A stretch of 64,000 bases of DNA from Apostichopus japonicus (Eukaryota > Echinodermata > Holothuroidea > Aspidochirotida > Stichopodidae), in contig NC_092581.1 in assembly GCF_037975245.1 (NCBI RefSeq), positions 1,688,501 through 1,752,500 on the forward strand. Reading direction: 5' to 3'. Shown one piece after another: positions 24,996 through 36,100 of the stretch (positions within the stretch are counted from its first letter, which is position 1; every line of letters starts with the position of its first letter). The notes beneath the pieces are model-generated. The model ran no database searches, was not told the origin of the DNA, and saw nothing but the letters and a program-made list of their open reading frames with translations. Made by a program: the position numbers and the translations under genes.

Positions 24996-25546
24996 TTAAA
25001 ATTTTTGGATACTCCAAAATTTTAACATCATACTGCTTTAACTTATCTTTATCCCAAGAAGGTAGAGTACTGTAAGCACATTCACTAATATTCATTGACT
25101 TCAATAAATGGTCTTCATATATCTCAAAGGTTAACATCTTGGTTACGAATTATTAAAATGATCATATGGTATATACATTGACACTATCTCCATAAAATTT
25201 GTGTACCTCTTCAATATTGATGACATCATATGATGAATCTAAAAAAAGTATCATTAAGATATCTCTTAAAGTTACATGACACAGCAAAATATGCAGTATC
25301 TCTTACAAAATACATTTATGCATTTCATACATCAATAATACATTTATATCAAAAGTGAAATCATGCCGTGATTGGGGAGAGATCAGAGAAAACTAGACTT
25401 AGTTATCTTTTAACTGAACTGAACACCTCAGCGTTCCATAAAAAATTCGTACACTAGAAAAAGAACCTTAAAATATTACAAACTCATTTACAAAACCTCC
25501 TCTTTAATGAAGTCATAGTTTCAAAACTGCTTTGAAACCTTGTGAA

Positions 25547-28500
25547 TCATGGTTTAAGCCTGTTATAATTGAATACATCACTAAGAATTTCTCCTTTGAG
25601 AGTGGCCAACAAATAATGAGTCCTATCTAAAACTTGATGGATCACTAGTGGTCCACACCATTCTGCAGCAATTTTGCGAGAGTTCGCAGTCAAGGAGGAA
25701 GACGTTGGCTTATATAGATACACTAATTGACCCGTTGAATAAATTGCACCTTTGTTCAGTTTTGCACTTATCTTAACATTTTGAGCATCTTGTTGCTTCT
25801 TTTGTAAGACTAACATTACCCTTGACAAATGATCAAATCGTTTCTTTAACAATGCAGCATATTCTCCATGAGATTGTGATAATCCTGCCATTGGATTGAA
25901 TGATAAATTTGTAAGATTTGGTGGCTTACGTCCAAATGCAAGTTCAAATGGGCTATAGCTACCTAACTGAGGAGAGGAAAATGTGTTATATGCATAGGCT
26001 GATGTTGGGACAAATCGTACCCAATCCGTACCAAACTGATTTAAGTTCACTTTGAGGAAATTTGAAAGAGTCTGAATGTGTCTTTCAACCTGTAAGCTTC
26101 CATGATTGCTTACACTGATGAACTTTTGTTCAATGCCCAAAGCTTTACTTAAGAGCTCCACTAATTTTCCTGTAAGAGAAGCTGCCGCATCACTTATGAT
26201 ACAAGACGGTGGACCAAAGGTTGTGACTACCCTCTGCAATAATGCTTCACATATTGTTTCAGCATCAAGAGTCTTAAGAGAAACACATACAACAAATCTA
26301 GTGATCTCATCACAAACAACCATCAAATGTTTAAATCCTGTAGCCGTTATGGGCATAGTCTTGAAATCCAGACTAAGTCTGTCAAAAGGACGATAAGAAT
26401 CAGGAATGCGAGCATGATATTGTCTCAATTTGTCCGGTTTCTTACGGAATTCTTGACAACGGAGACATGCCTGAATATAATTACTGATGCGTTGAAACAT
26501 ATTGCGCAAATAGAAATGCTGTCTAATGGTCAAATATGTACGCATTACACCCTGATGATTACTTAACAAGTCATCATGATATCGAGATATTATCTGTTCT
26601 ACCATAGTCTCAGGTACGACTAACTGAAGAGTCATCTTAGCATCATTAGTCTCATGCAAAAATATCCTGAATAACAAACTATTACACAACAAATAATCCT
26701 CTGCTTGAGAACGAACAGTTCTAGCATGCTTAACATTACTTGGAATAATATCATGTGCAAGAAAATCATAAATTGGTTTGTAGTAAGGACAAGTTTGTTG
26801 TTGAATTTGCAACTCTTTTACATCAAATTGCAGATCATAGTTTTTGATCAGCTTTCCTTGAATTGCCTTCATGACTTTATTCAATTCCTTTTGTTTTGGA
26901 ATGTGCCCTGTAACCAAATGATCAATGTTTGTTATAACTGGCTTTGGCTGAACAAATAATTCTGGAGGTGGTTCTCTGATTACCTCTTGCACTCTATGTC
27001 TATTCTGATCCACTAATCTTGGCTCTGTAGGTTGAGAAACACTTGTAAAATTTGGCACAACTAACATGTCAGGACTATATGTATGTCTATTTTCACTCGG
27101 CATAGTAATAGTAGGCCTTTGAATATATGTTTCTCTCTTATCAGTAGAAACAACTGGTGTTTTCCTCTTCTGTGACTCAGATTGTGGTCTCTGTGTAGCA
27201 TGCTCATTAGAATGTGTTGCCTTAGGAATGGATGTCCTATTTACTCTATTTGTTGATTCTTTGGCTGGGGAATCCTGCATGGACTCCTTTGTGACTTTAT
27301 TCGGAAATAAATCTGGAACTTTGACTCCCATTGACCTTGCCATTGACCTTGTCATGATTGGATTAAATGTCTCCTTAGGTGTAGTTGAAGAATCCTCATA
27401 GGAACTGACCTCTTGAGCAACCTGATCTATTTCAGAGTGAAATTCCTGTGGTGCTCTAGACAAATAATCTGCCAAAACCAATTCTGAGCCTTTCTTATAA
27501 CCAACCTGAAATGTAAATTCTGACAATTTGAACAGAAGTTTACGTAAGCGTGAAGTTGCTGGTTCTTGTTTTGATTTAAACAATTCAACAATGGCTGAGT
27601 GATCAACATATGCCTCAAATTCTACATTTTGCAATAAATGTTTGAATGCTGTCACATTAATAAATAGACCCATCATTTCTAATTCAGTGACACTATACCT
27701 CTGACATGCTGGTGGTAATATCTTAGAGTAATATGCAATAATATTCTCTTTACCATTAACTCTTTGTGTCAGGTACGATCCTGTTGCTACTCGTGATGTG
27801 TCGCTATATAATACAAAACGACCATATTTCTGTGGCATATGCAGTATAGGTGGATTACACAACAACTCTTTAATACTTTGAAATGCACACTGATGTTCCT
27901 CTGTCCATTTAAATACCTTTCTCTTACGACTCAAATGATGTAATGGTCTCAATAGTGCTTGAATATTTGGGAAAAACGAAGCCACATAATTAACTGCACC
28001 TACAAATCGTCTTACTGACTTATCATTGTGTGGTTTCGGTGTGTTCCTGATTGCTGCACATCTATCATGCAAAGGTTGGATACAAGCCTCACCTTCTGGA
28101 GTTATTGAGAGCAAATGTCCCATATATCGGACTGAATTTTGAAAAATGCTACACTTTTTCGGAGAGATTTTCAATCCGTTGTCCATTAAAACCTTAAAAA
28201 TTGCCTGTAGGTGTTGTTTGTGAGATCGTTTGTCTGCACTGTACACAATAATATCGTCATGATGAGCAATACAGAACTTATTTGAATTTGGGATCGTTGC
28301 CAAAATATCATTAATTTTCGACTGAAAGATCGCTGGAGATAAATTCAATCCCTGTGGTAAGCGTTTATAATAATAATGCTTTCCTCCATGAAATGAAGCA
28401 ATACCTGTATATTGTTGTGCATGAACACTAAGTGGCAGACAGAAGAATGCAGACTTTAAGTCAAGAACACCCAAAATTTTGGCTCCAGAGTACCCTATGG

Positions 28501-29827
28501 TACGGATAGTCTCATTCAGTAATGGAAATGGGTGATTGAGACGTTTTATTCTACTGTTCAAGTAGCGAAAATCTGTGACAACCCTTTTGTCTTTTGTTCC
28601 CTTCTTTGGAATGAGGAAAACCGGTGAGGTATAAGACTGATGTCCTACCGCTAAGATTCCTAATCGCACTAATTTGTCAAGCTCACTGGCGACAATGACT
28701 TTGTCCTCATCTGAAAGTCTATAGGGTCGTATGTAAAATGGCTCGTCATTAGTAAGAGTAATATCAGCCTCATAATTTGGACAGTGAGATAATTCACCAT
28801 AAAGAGAAAATGCATCTCTATGTGAGTCTAGAAATTCATATATGCTTTCTGTTTCTGAAGCACTTAGAATACTTTGTTCCAAATTAATGTTTTCCTGTTC
28901 GGATTTGGAAACCAGGGGATCATCGACTGTCAAATGTGGATATCGATGTAAATTATATCGTGTAATTTCATCACGATTCTCTTTAGAGTTAGAATTGGTT
29001 CGAAAAAGAGACGGTTTTTCGATGTCTCTCATGACATTTAGAAAATCTAGAGAATCAGTAGGTATGTCTTCTGTGACTGTAATGATATCTGCTAAATCTA
29101 AATGAGCCACTGTGCGAGAAGGATTCAGACAAAATTTCTGGTTACCCATGTTCCTTAGTAGAATCTTTGTTCTACCTTTATGCATTTTCACTAACATTCG
29201 TGAAGGACACATACGAGATATTAGAGGAAATGGTTTAATAACCACATCTGCATTTCGTGCATATAATGGAAGACGTCCCTGTACAGTAATGTATCTTTGC
29301 TGACCTGGGTAAATAACAAATCTCTGCACTGGCCTAAGGAAGACTTTGGCTTGTTTAATTCTAAAACAGTTTGTGGTAAAGTCCAAAGATCCATTCAATT
29401 CCTTCAGAGTTTGACTACCTAATATTAAGTCAATACCTGTCAGGTTTGCAGCGATTAAAGCAGAAAGCTGAAATTCATGACCTTGAATTTTGACCTGAAA
29501 TGTTATCGTGCTATACGCATGAATAAACTGACCATTACCCAACTTTAGGTTTACTACATCAACTGAGACTGGTTGTATAGAGGATAAATACTTTGAATTT
29601 TGCACTGTAGACGAAGAAATGATAGAGCGTGTCGCTCCACTATCAAACAACAATGAAATTCCTTTACCATCATGTAAAGTACCTCTTACAAAATTACGTG
29701 TGTCCAGTTGAATATCCACACTACGGTCGTTACCTGTATATCTAGAACTAGGAATATTACTATTCTTCCAAATATTATTTGCTTTACGTTTCGATCTTCC
29801 TTTACTTGGTACTTTGTCTGGAGTCAC
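25547..29827 (-). CDS. pol: Retrotransposon Pol polyprotein (protease, RT, RNase H, integrase)
   Basis: One uninterrupted frame of about 1426 residues. Aspartic protease: LLFDSGATRSII near residue 62. Reverse transcriptase: about 340-620, with FLIPKK, LDLKSAF, LPQGLNLSPAIFQ and an active site reading AHHDDIIVYS near 520, where most gypsy elements have Y-x-DD. RNase H: AYVDHSAIVELF and LVLADYLSRAP. After a variable linker rich in S/T/P/E the integrase has an HHCC zinc region (ending CLRCQEF) and a D-D-35-E core at about 1152, 1211 and 1246 (SLDFK, SDAAAS, VERH). The frame is open upstream of the first candidate start and overlaps the end of gag in the -1 frame, so Pol is probably made by -1 frameshifting from gag. 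The intact frame agrees with a recent insertion. No env follows. Confidence 0.93.
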   Translation of the reverse strand: MTPDKVPSKGRSKRKANNIWKNSNIPSSRYTGNDRSVDIQLDTRNFVRGTLHDGKGISLLFDSGATRSIISSSTVQNSKYLSSIQPVSVDVVNLKLGNGQFIHAYSTITFQVKIQGHEFQLSALIAANLTGIDLILGSQTLKELNGSLDFTTNCFRIKQAKVFLRPVQRFVIYPGQQRYITVQGRLPLYARNADVVIKPFPLISRMCPSRMLVKMHKGRTKILLRNMGNQKFCLNPSRTVAHLDLADIITVTEDIPTDSLDFLNVMRDIEKPSLFRTNSNSKENRDEITRYNLHRYPHLTVDDPLVSKSEQENINLEQSILSASETESIYEFLDSHRDAFSLYGELSHCPNYEADITLTNDEPFYIRPYRLSDEDKVIVASELDKLVRLGILAVGHQSYTSPVFLIPKKGTKDKRVVTDFRYLNSRIKRLNHPFPLLNETIRTIGYSGAKILGVLDLKSAFFCLPLSVHAQQYTGIASFHGGKHYYYKRLPQGLNLSPAIFQSKINDILATIPNSNKFCIAHHDDIIVYSADKRSHKQHLQAIFKVLMDNGLKISPKKCSIFQNSVRYMGHLLSITPEGEACIQPLHDRCAAIRNTPKPHNDKSVRRFVGAVNYVASFFPNIQALLRPLHHLSRKRKVFKWTEEHQCAFQSIKELLCNPPILHMPQKYGRFVLYSDTSRVATGSYLTQRVNGKENIIAYYSKILPPACQRYSVTELEMMGLFINVTAFKHLLQNVEFEAYVDHSAIVELFKSKQEPATSRLRKLLFKLSEFTFQVGYKKGSELVLADYLSRAPQEFHSEIDQVAQEVSSYEDSSTTPKETFNPIMTRSMARSMGVKVPDLFPNKVTKESMQDSPAKESTNRVNRTSIPKATHSNEHATQRPQSESQKRKTPVVSTDKRETYIQRPTITMPSENRHTYSPDMLVVPNFTSVSQPTEPRLVDQNRHRVQEVIREPPPELFVQPKPVITNIDHLVTGHIPKQKELNKVMKAIQGKLIKNYDLQFDVKELQIQQQTCPYYKPIYDFLAHDIIPSNVKHARTVRSQAEDYLLCNSLLFRIFLHETNDAKMTLQLVVPETMVEQIISRYHDDLLSNHQGVMRTYLTIRQHFYLRNMFQRISNYIQACLRCQEFRKKPDKLRQYHARIPDSYRPFDRLSLDFKTMPITATGFKHLMVVCDEITRFVVCVSLKTLDAETICEALLQRVVTTFGPPSCIISDAAASLTGKLVELLSKALGIEQKFISVSNHGSLQVERHIQTLSNFLKVNLNQFGTDWVRFVPTSAYAYNTFSSPQLGSYSPFELAFGRKPPNLTNLSFNPMAGLSQSHGEYAALLKKRFDHLSRVMLVLQKKQQDAQNVKISAKLNKGAIYSTGQLVYLYKPTSSSLTANSRKIAAEWCGPLVIHQVLDRTHYLLATLKGEILSDVFNYNRLKP

Positions 29828-29856
29828 TGTATGATGAGTGCTATCATAAGTGCTCC

Positions 29857-30814
29857 CTACTGAAAATTCTGTGTTGGTACTTTCTTTACATTACCCTCCA
29901 TTTCATGGCTTAGGCGAATTTGACAATATTGTGCAAAATGACCTCGATTTTGGCAGTAGTAACATGTGACTGAAGGATTAAAATATGGTAACCTTCTCCT
30001 GTTATTATTCTGACCTGTCCTAGGACCACGAGAATCACGAGAACTATATCTTTGCCTCATATCTTTTGGATTGTCTTGCGATTCTGACCTACGTGACTGA
30101 TCAAACTTGGTTTCTAACTCCTGAATTTTATTACACAACTCGTGTATCTCAGAAGATGCAGAAATAGTAGGAGTCTGAACAGAAGATGCTTTGTCGTGCA
30201 TTGCCATAAATAGTTCGGAAGAAGCTGTGGGTTGACTTTCTATTTGTAAGTCAAAATAACATTGCACTTTCATGACCAAATCTGCAATTGTTGCTTGTGG
30301 TGATGCAGACATTAACACTGCTGAGCGGCATTGCAAAGGCAGGGTCGAGATCAATTTATCTCTAATTTGGTCCTCGCCATAACTTAATTGTGCTGCAGCT
30401 TTTGAAATTTTTGGCCAAATGTGCTTGAGCTGTATCACCTGGCGTATAGCTTAATGCGTGAAATGCCTGTGATTTTGCATAGGAAGAAGTTCCTGGACTG
30501 AAACGAGCAAGGAATTGCTTGCGCAGATCATCAATAGTTGAAAATTTTTTGTTCTCAATCCAGAGTCTGGCTTGGCCTTTAAGTGTTCGCTTAAATATGC
30601 GACATATTTCATTTAATTCTTCCTCTACAGCCTCAGGGGTGGTTTGGGACGGCAATTTATGCAACTCTAAATAATCTTCAAATCCCAAATAATGAGCTTC
30701 GGCTAAATCTGCATCAATTACATCGCCCTGAAATTGTGATGGCAAAAAATCAGTGGGCCTATGTTTCTGCATAACATTAACAGAGGTCGAAGTTTCCTGT
30801 TTACTGACGGACAT
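29857..30814 (-). pseudogene. gag: Retrotransposon Gag, broken by a single frameshift
   Basis: Gag starts at an ATG at 30814 (MSVSKQETS) and runs as a capsid-like region with the retrotransposon-gag pattern FKRTLKGQARLWIENK and LRKQFLARFSP. Near 30408-30412, in a run of five A on the minus strand, the frame breaks; the rest continues one frame over to 29857, ending with a zinc knuckle CYYCQNRGHFAQYC (CX2CX4HX4C). The simplest reading is a one-base insertion in the A-run, either a real inactivating mutation or a sequencing homopolymer error. The N-terminal part is then in the same frame as pol, and the C-terminal part is one frame off both. A programmed shift here would be unusual. Confidence 0.85.
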
Positions 30815-31485
30815 AATGCCGCATACAATTAGGCTAGTTACGAGTATACAACATGAGCCTTTACTTAATTGAACACACTATCGACCGCAATTAAATACAA
30901 ATAACAAATATTCAATACATGGACACGATTAAAATAAGTTATCGGTACACTCTGATCTCAAATAGGGGTTGGGATACAAATTGGCATGATTTCACTCACC
31001 CTTAAGTTTAACTAAGAACTGGTACTGCCAACGATGATTGAAGTCCCTCGGTTATCAGTAGTAGTAGTAGCAGCAGGTAGTAGCAGTAGCAGGTGGGCCT
31101 ACATCTCGTATACTGCAAATTCGTTCGCCGTTAACATCGGGTCGAGTCTAGGCTTAGATCGCGAAAATGTTCAGTTCTGATGTTTGGAGCTGTAGTATTC
31201 TATGTACTAGTTGCGCGAGTGTTCAAACGCGAACTGCATGCTGGGTTGATTAACGTTAGTGTACAGATCAGTGGTTCCGGCATCCGTTGTACAGGCTTAG
31301 GCTAGTATAGGCCGTCTTCCCTCGTAGAGTGTTTCCGTTAGGCTAGGTCGTGAACATGCGTTGCATTCCTCGTTAGGTCTTCGGGCCAAAAAAAAAATCC
31401 TTCTGTTCGTTATTGATCGTAACGAACGAAGTTGTGAAAGTTCCGTTACCGTTTTGTTCCTGAAGAAAGCAACCGATCTCCACCA
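30815..31485 (-). other. Retrotransposon 5' untranslated leader
   Basis: Non-coding leader between the 5' LTR and gag, containing a short run of TAG/CAG-type triplets (31061-31092). No open frame of note. The packaging signal, if any, would be here. Confidence 0.6.
31468..31485 (-). promoter_or_regulatory. Primer-binding site next to the 5' LTR
   Basis: On the minus strand the bases directly after the 5' LTR read TGGTGGAGATCGGTTG. The leading TGG matches the complement of a tRNA 3' CCA end, as in tRNA-primed LTR elements. I could not assign the tRNA. Confidence 0.65.
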
Positions 31486-32223
31486 TGTAATATTGTGTCG
31501 AGCCCGGCTCCTCCGATAGTAAAACTATATCGGGACTCGCGATAGAAAGGTACTGGGATATCTTGATGCCGTTTTTATGCTTCTTCAGGAGATGTCTCGA
31601 ACGGAAGAAAACAATGAGTTCACAGAAAAACAATTTGACAAGATCGGATTTGATTAGTGATTCGGTATAATTTCTTCTCTGTCGATTCTCTTAACAAATA
31701 AAACTAAATTACAATGATTTGACTTGACTTGACTTGACTCCGTCAATGAAACAATTAGGAGTGATGAACTTTCGGCGGAGTGATAATTTTGCTGATCAAG
31801 TGATAAACTTTGCTGACGGAGTGCTCAAACTTTCGGCCTCCTTTTACTTTTAAACCTTACTTCCATCAAATCTCTCTGCGCACAATCAGAAGGCAGCCAA
31901 TAAACTGACCATCCTGTATTAACTTTACGATATAAAAAATAAGTGCACTGGCACTGATCTGCCCTGATTGGTTGGGAGTTTGGAAGTCCATCCCCTTTTC
32001 TATGGAAACTTCCATACCACGTGAGAGAACCTTCTCGAATGTTCCACAGACATAATGGAATCTATTTTGGGAAAAGGCCCTGTACCAAGATTCAATAAGA
32101 TAGTTAAAAACTTCTCGTGGGAAAACTGAATCCATGACCTAGATAAATACATAAGAGGCCTGTAAGGTGTCTCGATGGAGTGTTTCGGTAACATCAAAGA
32201 GATGGTATCACTATTTCATAACA
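31486..32223 (-). repeat. 5' LTR of the retrotransposon
   Basis: 738 bp, same length and nearly the same sequence as 24244-24981. It should hold the element's promoter. It lies about 960 bp upstream of the plus-strand aminopeptidase start codon and points away from that gene. Confidence 0.93.
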
Positions 32224-32450
32224 GGAAATCGTGGATACCTTTAATACTTGGTGTGTGGATCATAACAGTGAGTACCATATACCGCTATTGTTTTTTGGTG
32301 AAGGTGTGAATAGCCACGTACAGTAGACTGACCTGTTTTTATCATGCCACAGTGGTACTATAACAGCTAGTTCTGGTTATACTAATAAGCAGAAGTCTAG
32401 TGCATTGAAGTCATCGAAACCTCAATGCATTTTGCATTGTGGTTATGAAA
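32224..32450 (+). repeat. 3' end of an older dispersed repeat, split by later insertions
   Basis: Matches 52972-53160: both contain 'taatacttggtgtg', 'ccacgtacagta', 'aacagctagttctggttat' and end with AGTCTAGTGCATTGAAGTCA ... CCTCAATGCATTTTGCATT. Its left part lies at about 21387-21528, so the TIR element and the LTR element both landed inside this older copy. A small stem TGCATTGA/TCAATGCA is conserved at the 3' end. Confidence 0.75.
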
Positions 32451-33183
32451 TGTTATAGCTGCCTCATGTAGTTATTTTTCTGACATAGCTATTATCGGGA
32501 ACTTTAACATAAATCGATTAGGTGGTAGTAACAAAAGGTGAACGCAGGATATGGAGTAATGAAGGTACCAACTAGAGAAATCCATTCATCGTGCACATTA
32601 ATAATCCATTTATACGACTAAAATAAGTCGAATTGTCAATACTGTTCCAAAAGTTCCAAAAATTAAGTTGAGTGACCATTAACCGATGTATTTCACTTGG
32701 AAACACGCTGTCTCAAAAAAAAAAAAAACAACATCTAAAAAGACGGGTCACGAAACCATGAAATATCGTGTGACAAATAAATTAGATGTAAATGCGTTCA
32801 AGCATAATGTAAGAAATTGTTCTTGGCAATCTGTGTTGCAGGTAGCAGATGCAAATCGGTCGTTTAGCCTAAAACTGCAACAAAATATTTTTATAAGTAT
32901 TGGGATTTTTTTTAAATAATCTGTAATGGCGCCATCGTTTTGAAATCGTAACTGATTCATAGTATGAGTATGTGTGATATGTAAACAGTACATGACTAAC
33001 GTTATTTGTATTCATAATATAAAGCGGCAGAATATATAAGAACTGTTACATGTTTGTGCCATACTATAGTCTGTATGTGTAATTGTGTATGTCTAATATA
33101 CCGTATACGTTATACTAAGTTATAGCGTTGATAGAACGTTGGGGGCCACAAAGCTGCCGCCTTTACCTGCTACTGCCACGGTG
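32451..33183 (+). promoter_or_regulatory. Upstream region of the Xaa-Pro aminopeptidase gene
   Basis: About 730 bp between the dispersed repeat and the start codon must hold the 5' UTR and core promoter unless a further upstream exon exists. It includes a poly-A run (32716-32727). No convincing TATA box could be fixed. The gene is divergent from the kinase gene, whose start codon is 13 kb away. Confidence 0.35.
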
Positions 33184-36100
33184 ATGTTAGCAATGGCTTC
33201 TATCTGGAAATTAACCGTACCAATTCTTGCTATTTTACTATGTTTTGGTAAGCATGTTATTCGAAAGTTTTTCCCAACAGAATTTCAAGTAGGGCTACGA
33301 TGCAGTGTAGTTTACCGTTAAGCCTAAGTTAGACATGCATACGATAACATTCAGGCCCACAGCAGACGGCCGACTGCCTACAACTTAGGCTAGTTTACCT
33401 AGGCCTGCTACTGTACATAAGTTTGCAGATAAAGCCTTTGCCTTTTAATGTTTTGAAAATGTGGTCTGAGGATTCCTAACATCAACTCCCCTCTACGAGT
33501 GGACAAACTCTTCCAAATTAACACACTCCCTCCACCATGAATCAACACACTCTCCAAAATCAACAAGTGCTCTCTATCCCCTTAGTTAAATGTCATATAG
33601 ACTCTCTCAAAGACCTGCTATAATCGACCATTATCAACACAGGACTAGTTCCTTGTTGAGTGCTACAACACTTATTCTGTATCTATATAGTCAGGGGACC
33701 TTATACTTATATTTAAACAACAAACTTTCTGAAATTTCAAGATTTTACCAAAAAATATGGATAGTAAACCGAACTTGAGGTGTTCTACTGCTAACAAGGC
33801 TCTCAATGTGTTTTTAAAAAAAAAAAAAAAAAAGCCAAATGATGATGTTAATTTGCAAAGGAATATCCCAAAAATCTCTTTCAAAATAAGTTCTTTTGTG
33901 TTTTCTTTCTGCCATCTGCAAGAGTGTTAAATATTTTGTTGTGTCCAATTTATAGAATGAAAGAAATAGGCATTCCCAAATTATAGATTCTAGACCTTTC
34001 TTATTGTACTGTACTTATATTTGTATTAAAACAAATGATAGTATCTTAACTGAACTGAGATAATACACGTAAACTCCCCACTCATTACACTTCCTTTTTA
34101 AAAAGGCTGAGGCATAATAGCTCCCAGTGCAGCACCATTTTTCATGAAGATACTGCCATGGAAATGGACCACAATTTCGCAGAAATATGAAAAAAGGTTC
34201 TGTGTGGATGATGGTAACATATATTACAACTCAAGGTTAGATGCAAGGTTCTCGTCAGCGCATTCTATCTAACCGGGTGGTGCACCCGCTTCGTATTTGA
34301 TTAAATTACTTCTCAGCGCCTGGTTTATAAATTTCTCGCTCGGTTTGAAAGTTGAGCACCTGGTTTTAAAATTGTAATGAACAATCAATGTTATCAAGTA
34401 CTTGAAACTGAAACATGTGGACCTTTTTTAACATCAGTGCCAACATAGGCTAAAATATTCACACTTTTGCAATTCATCCTACTCCCAATTGCAACCATAG
34501 TGTCTACAACTAAACAGGATTTAGAACCCTCTTTTCCGACTTTCGTGGTCGGTTAGAACTTTGTACCCTGTATGTAGTATCACGTAAGCCCTGCATACAG
34601 CTTCCACCTGTTTGCAATTGGAACACTGTTTGTCTTTGGCACAACAAGTGGAAATTGGAAAAGAGCTTGTCGGGTATTTGAACTTTTATGAAATAGTGCT
34701 GGGCAAAAATAGCATGAATTTCATGTGGCTTGGCTGCTTCAAAAAGCGCTAAAATCATGGGCTCCTTGACCCCAGGCCTGGAAGGCGCTCAGCCCGGTTT
34801 GACAGAATGGCGCCCTAGAACCCTGAGATATGTACAGATTAATTAGAGAAATGTTATATCAACAATGAGTAACTTTGAGGGTTCAAAGTCTAAATTGCCA
34901 CATTATAGGACCCACCATGCTACAGTTCATGATCAAATGGCAACAGAAAGACTGCATGTAGTTACTTGTGTGAACAAACCTTCTAAACTGTTTGGGAGAG
35001 GATTTTCCTTAAACAAATAATTGTGTTATAAATGCTATGAAAGATGAAAGTTGAGTTTGTGTCAAATTCTTCAGATCTATGTACGATATATTATTTAACC
35101 ATCAACAGTAGCTTAAAGATTTGTTTGCTCTCCTGTATTAGTAAAAATTTGCAATTTATAATTACTAAGGACTATGTATTCCTCCTGTCTGTTAATATTT
35201 AAAATATGTTTCCAACCTGTCTACTTGCCAGTTTTACACAGCAGGTGTTTCCTGCAGATTAACTGAATGTACCAGTACTATTTCTGTTAGCATTTGGAAG
35301 CTGTGAGTTGTCACAGTTGTGTTGGGTGGGAAACCTTGCTAACTTCTGACCATTACCTGCAGACCAACTGTATACAGTGCATGTGTGTAAATTGTACTAT
35401 AGATGTATTTGAAAACCGATAAAAACATCCACAGAGTGAGATTCCAAAATACCCAGTACTGGTCAAGTTTAACACCTGCTTTGATTTCATGGCAACAATA
35501 GATTTCAACAATATTTTATTAAAACTAAACTTAGTCATTGTTGATTGCACAATTTCTGGTGCAAGTTTTGGTAGAGCTAAGCAAGAGAATATATTGTTTT
35601 CTTTAATTGCAAAATGCCTCTTAACATCTGAATATCCAATGATTTGAAAATAAATGCTGTATTCAGTATTGTTACCACAATTTTAATAGTTGCGTCAGCG
35701 CCTCAGCGGGACGCAACGTCTTAAAAATGTTTAGTCCGCTCAGAAATACTTGCGACCCTACTGTCCTCCATGAAAACATGCTCATTAAATTACCTCTACA
35801 GGAACGCACAATACTTTTAGAATTATAATGATTCCGGACAAAACATTGGCTTGTGCACAATGGATGCCTATACTGATGGGTCCATAATGTGCACACATAA
35901 AAAAATTCAAAGGATGAAATCTGTAACTAGTATACAACAAAATTACTGTCAAATTCTGAAACAGGATATTTGCCGTAGACTAGTTACCATATATGCAGGC
36001 CTAGGCATCAAGAGGTCCACACTTCTGTAGGGGGTATAAAACTCCCTTACATAGCGTCTATGAAAATGAATTATGGGCTATGAATACGCTATGAATGTCA

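Larger units (their letters stand above)
24244..32223 (-). mobile_element. Ty3/gypsy-type LTR retrotransposon, full length, recent
   Basis: Two 738-bp direct repeats (24244-24981, 31486-32223) with TG...CA ends bound an internal region carrying gag and pol on the minus strand. The 4-bp GGAA on both outer sides (24240-24243, 32224-32227) is the target duplication. I noticed one LTR difference (position about 24684 versus 31926), which indicates a very young insertion. A primer-binding site follows the 5' LTR and a polypurine tract precedes the 3' LTR. The order protease-RT-RNase H-integrase is that of Ty3/gypsy elements. No envelope gene is present. The gag frame is broken, so this copy is probably not self-sufficient. 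It landed 22 bp from the right end of the 21529-24221 element. Confidence 0.93.

Noticed and set aside
29828-29893. Canonical slippery heptamer for the gag-pol shift
   Set aside because: The -1 overlap is real but no clear X-XXY-YYZ heptamer was found by eye, so only the overlap is reported.
25547-32223. Envelope gene that would make the element an errantivirus-like retrovirus
   Set aside because: Pol ends at 25547 and the remaining 565 bp to the 3' LTR has no substantial open frame.
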